Positions 41,101 to 47,100 of a DNA stretch of 64,000 bases are shown here, piece by piece (position 1 is the first letter of the stretch; each line of letters opens with the position of its first letter). Origin of the DNA: Phoronis australis (Eukaryota; Phoronida; Phoronidae); NCBI GenBank assembly GCA_002633005.1, contig NMRA01000383.1:91586-155585 (forward strand). The letters run 5' to 3'. The position numbers and the translations under genes were made by a program. The notes beneath the pieces are model-generated. The model was not told the DNA's origin, made no database searches, and saw only the letters and a list, made by a program, of their open reading frames with translations.

Positions 41101-44100
41101 AATATATCCCGTCTGGTATAAGCCTATGGGCTTGCAATTGGGAGCTACAAAAATGTGTGTGAGTTACCGTCCGACTGGGCTTGTATCTGACATTCAAGTA
41201 TGAAGCCCATAGGCTTGTATCGCACAAAAACATGCGTGTGGGATGAACACATGCTGTTGGGATCTGTTTTTCAAAGCAGTCCTTGCTTGCCCGACTAGCA
41301 GCACCGTGCAAGTCAGAGATGAGGTTGATTTGATATGAACTGAGAGTTAAGATGGTATATACCTGGGCAGGTGAGCTTGTAAGTGACCAAAAGAGGGGTA
41401 CAGGCTTATAAGTGATAGTACAACCAAAAGTGGAGGACAGGCTTATACCTAAGCACATAAGTGGAGTACAGGCTTATACCTAAGCACATAAGTGGAGGAC
41501 AGGCTTATACCTAAGCACATAAGTGGAGTACAGGCTTATACCTAAGCACATAAGTGGAGGACAGGCTTATACCTAAGCACATAAGGTGCTGCAGCACCAC
41601 ATCATTTTGACAATTGTTTATAAAGTCGACACTCAAAAAAACAAATGTAAAGTTGTAGAGTAACAACACCTGAAGGCTCAGAAAATAGCACAACTAGTTC
41701 TGGTTTTCATATCCTTACACTCATTTGAAACACTGAATCACACAGTTGAGAAGAAAACGCCTNGACAAATTAACAGAACAGAAATATAACCAGCATTTAT
41801 GCATTTAATGACATCACACTGAACAAAGCGTAAAGAGGTCAAATGGTCAAATGTTTCACTACTAGAGTTAGACAAAACTTTTCACAGTTGGTGCACAGGT
41901 ATAAAATAAAAATGTCATTAATCTGAGCCTCCAGAGGGAACTCCATTGTTTTTTGTCAGAGTGTAGAGGTGGGAAACCAGGGAAACCGCTTTTAGAAAGT
42001 TAATACTATGAAAGGAACCTTTTACACGTCACCCTTCAAAAGCGCCTTCAATGGACACTTCAAAACAATGGACTGTTGTTACTCTTAATACAACTTAAGA
42101 CTGTCCCCATGAAAATTGAATAAGAACTTTTTGCACTTAGCAAAACATTAAAACCTCCCTAATTCAATTTGAAAAATGAACCCTTTTGTTGGAAAATTGC
42201 TGGAAAAGGCCAAGGTGCAAACACCACATAAGTACTCCCCAGACTTCAGTATGGTGTTTGGTCAAGAGTAATTCTCCAAAAAAACAATCATAAAACTCAG
42301 CACTTCTAGAGTTTTCAGTCTAACAACCTCGCTTTAAATGAATCAAAAAATGCCCAATTGATGTTTCATGGCTCCTATATTTCAAAAACAAGGTTTACGA
42401 TGTCACAGACTTTTCTGGATTTTCCTTTTTGCTGAGAAAAATGATAAAATACAAACTAAATTTCAAACCTATTGCGTGTTACATAGATGAAGATTTACTG
42501 AAAATAATATATCCCATCTGGTATAAGCCTATGGGCTTGCAACTGGGAGCTACAAAAATGTGTGTGAGTTACCGTCCGACTGGGCTTGTATCTGACATTC
42601 AAGTATGAAGCCCATAGGCTTGTATCGCACAAAAACATGCGTGTGGGATGAACACATGCCGTTGCGATCTGTTTTTCAAAGCAGCCGTTGCTTGCCCGAC
42701 TAGCAGCACCATGCAAGTCAGAGATGAGGTTGATTTGATATGAACTGAGAGTTAAGATGGTATATACCTGGGCACGTGAGCTTGTAAGTGACCAAAAGAG
42801 GGGTATAGGCTTATAAGTGATAGCACAACCAAAAGTGGAGGACAGGCTTATACCTAAGCACATAAGGCGCTGCAGCACCACAACATTTTGACAATTGTTT
42901 GAAGTCCATACTCAAAAAACAAATGTAAAGTTGTAGAGTAACAACAACTGAAGCCTCAGAAAATAGCACAACTAGTTCTGGTCGTCATATCCTTACAATC
43001 ATTTTGAAACACTGAATCACACAGTTGAGAAGAAAACGCCTGCCTGCATCACTTTCAACTATTTTTTTCTTCTTTTTTCAAAAGCTGAACAAATATACCT
43101 CAGACTTAAATTGGACTGAAATTATGGAAAACAAAAAATACTGCATGATCAGTTGTCAACAATCTACAAAGCCAAACCATGTTGCCCTTATTGGATAATT
43201 TCCCTTTCAGTAACCTTCCACCAGAACAAGGGTCGACTCATGACTACCAGAGGTCAGGCCTGAACATCTCACAGTGATCACATTAATACTATTGATTAAT
43301 AAGAGTTCTACCTGACTAATTAACACGGCTAATCAAGACAGAGTAGTCACATTTAATACATCCTGCCATGAACTGCTAACAATGGATTACCGTTATTAGC
43401 AAGGCTTGATAACATCACTAGGTTTACCGTCAGCGATCATGTTTAGAATGATCAATACCTTGAACACAGCTTACATTGAAATCTGTTTTTTTGAGCTTTT
43501 ACTAGTAGTGTTTAAAATCAGCAGTAAGTAATCGCCAGATAATGATGACAGAAACAAAATAGAAAGCAAAAACCTCCAAAAGCTTTAGTTACTGTTTTGA
43601 GGTTTCGTTTTTGTAGCGAAAATATGAAAGGACAATCAGTTTTTTCGCAGGACTTCAAATGCCAAAAGTCGTGAAAAGTTAAGGAATATTCCTGAGTCCC
43701 TATTGAGGACAATTTCAGCAACTGGTCATAGATGTCCCATCTACCTTGTGAAAAACGGCATGTGTTCGTTGTATTAAGAACACCCACAGAGACAAGACAG
43801 CGTGACCGCGAGACATTCAAGTGCGATCCCCAACATGCACAAGTTAACTGGTTATTGATTTCCCTACCAGAGCTCAAGTAGTGCAACTTGACACAGAAGA
43901 ACAAAGACAAGACATAAGTCAACCACCATAACCACAGCTTGCTGGTCAATTAATCTCATCTATTTATTAATCAAGTAATTACTGTATTTTCGTAGCAAAT
44001 TTGGTTTGTGTCAAGATTTGTTTTCAAAGGTTTTTAATAAAAAATGAATCAGTCTAGGCTAACTTAACGTGAAACAAGTCCAAAGTATTTTAACAAAATT

Positions 44101-47100
44101 CAAAAATGAACACATCAGATTTCAGTAAATGTGGCTTGAAAGTCAGTTGATAAAAATGCACATCAAAAGCCAATAGCAGGAAATATCAACATTGATTTTC
44201 CTCTGGTTTTGGAATTAAGAATCACTATACAAAGTGTGTTTATTTTCAATTAGATCACAGGCAACATTTAAACAGACCCTGTCCTCGACAAGAAACAAAG
44301 GAAGTGATTTACATGAGAACCGCAGCTTCTCATTGACACTGTATTGACCAGTTACAGAAAGCACATTAACTTATTGACATTTCCAGATAAAACACAGGAA
44401 CAAATTCAGTGTCCTGTCGGGCGTCTTTTCACTAACAAACCTTGAATAGTGAACACACAACAATGTAGGAAGCCTACTGTTTACTGATTGTCGTGCTTCT
44501 ACTGAGAGGCCACTTGAGTAGATGGCCAAGCATGCATTTACAATAACAAATACTACGAGCACACAAAGCGATGCGTTGAAGTGTACACAGAGAGACATCT
44601 TAAAAATCAATATTACAATAAACGAGCAAATTAAACAGTGCAGTGACGGCATTAGTGTTAGTCATATCTAGCAGTCACACATATTTACGCTGAAATCACA
44701 TATCGCGTACAACAGGGTTAGATGATGATAGCGCATAAACTAACAAAATTAACAGCAAGAAAAAATGCCAGAAATACTGCCATGATCAGACTTGGAGCCT
44801 AGGTACAGCTAGCGGTGGATCCTAGGTACAGCTAGCATTCAGTATTTTTGATGAAATTCAATCATGTGGGATACCCCGAGACTCCGTGGTTAAAGCACTT
44901 TGTTTATAACCATTACAGAAGAGGTCCACTGTTCTATATTCCCAAGAGCCTCACCTGTATTTCACCCTTACCATAACATGTCATTAACTCTATATATCCA
45001 CATAAACCTCCACAGGTGGTAAACAATGACACTACCTTAAGGAACCATTCGATTCTGTCAGTACACCAAAATTATTTGCTCAAACAAGTTTCATGATTCG
45101 AGTTAACTATAAGATTCAAGTTACTTATAAGTATTTCCACAAGTAAATAACACCATTGGTTATATCTTTAAGCAATTGGCCGTTTTTGACATTGTTGAAA
45201 ATATTATTTACCTCACCCCCAGTGAATAAGAACAAAACACCAAAAAATCTCGTCAATTTAGGACAAGATGTGGCACATAAATCAAATAGTATTTTTTCAT
45301 GTTTCAATGAAAGGTAAGTAACACTTAAGTTATACTTTTTCAAGGTAGTTACCATAGCTACCATCGGAAACAATGTGGGCATTACCAACAAGCCTTTGAA
45401 GAATGTAAAAGGCAATTTTAGTGATTATTATTAGTGCAAAATTGGTGAGATTTTACGGTATATCCAATATATTGCAAGCTCAATATAGCAAAGTGGAAAG
45501 ACTAACAGCTATAGCCATATCAGACTTTTGATCCTGAGTAGTAAAATGCGTCATTGATCATATTTAATTTGTCTAGGGAGGAGGGATTCGCGGATTACAT
45601 TTGATTTAATGCTATTAATAGGCCAGTTTCACGACCTACAATTTTACTTAATTGAAGCTGAAAAAAGATGAATGATGAAGAGCTTGCAATTTCAAAAAGA
45701 TTCAAGATAACTGAGATGACTTTTTGCAAATGGCGTATTCCGAGACAAAAATACTTGAGTATTCCTCAAAAATGTTTGCAATTAGCAGCAACACAAAGCG
45801 AGGCTCTGTGACACACAAAAAGAACTTGAGAGACCATATAGCAGCAATCTTGAGATATTTTTCAATTTCCCAGGATTTGATCACCTGCCAACAATCAGTG
45901 TTCCAAGAAATACCACCTTGAATACCACCTGAGGATTTGTACAACCTAACACAAGGAAAAGTGGAGCAAAGGCAAAGTCCAGCCAAGGATCATCTCAGCC
46001 AAGGAACAGTTGAGTCAAGAACCATCTTAGCCAAGGAACAGTTGAGATAAGGATCTGCTGAGCCAAGGAAAAGTCGAGCCAAGGACCATCCGAGCTAAGG
46101 AACAGCCGAGTCAAGAACCATCTGAGCCAAGAACAGTCGAGCCAAGGACCACCTGAGTCAAGGAACAGTCAAGTCGCAGACCATCTGAGCCAACGAACAG
46201 TCGAGTCAAAGACCCTCTGAGCCAAGGCCAGCAGTCAAGCCAAGGAACTGTCAAGTCAAGGAACAGTCAAGCTAAGGATCAGCTAAGCCAGTACATAGTC
46301 AGCAGGCATGACTGTCAATAGGAACCTTTCAAGTTTGGCATCACACATTGTAATGAATACTAGGAAGCCTCTGAAGGCTCACAGTGGGGGCTCTTTTTTC
46401 AAAGCAGGAAGAAATATACAATGTACAAAGTATATGCATTGTCGCTATTTTGACACTTGATTGACAGCATTGTAAAAGTCTTGGTCAACACAGTTTTTTT
46501 TAGTAAAAATGCTCACCATAGAAGGCTGTTATATAAACTTAGATGTAAAAACTTTGATCTGTGCATTTTTTGTAAAAAAAATCTGTGTGTTTGGGGGTAT
46601 TGCTGGGGGTGGGGGGTTACGCGTCGGAATCATGGACGCCCTGGAATATTGGGAACCCCATTTTGGATACCCTATTTTCAAAATCCTGGATAAAGGCCTG
46701 ATAGTCAGACAAGGAACAGTCGACACAAAGGGCGGTCAAGCCAAGAACTAGACACCTTACACCAGATGTGAAGAGGACACTGACAATTCACCAGCATCAA
46801 TCAATGCTCAACTGTGTATCCAGGGCTATTTCCTTTTATCCTGAGGGTCCCCCATATCATCTTGACTTTGTAGATGAATGGTTGCAGTTAGAACACACAA
46901 ACTAAGTGGCCATGCTGGCAGTATCATCAGAACTTAGGCGTGACACAAAGCAGCTTATCCAAACTATACAGTCTAACGTACTTGTCTACAAGTGCACTAC
47001 TCATTAATAAATTCACAGTTTAGCATAGTACTAAAAAGAATGATGGTTATCATTTTACAATTTTCCAATTAACACCTTGTACCTATAATTCATTCTTTTC

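Noticed and set aside
43518-43949. 143-codon minus-strand frame inside GSE1 intron 1
   Set aside because: Cys/Phe-rich, no recognisable motif, no supporting splice or promoter context.
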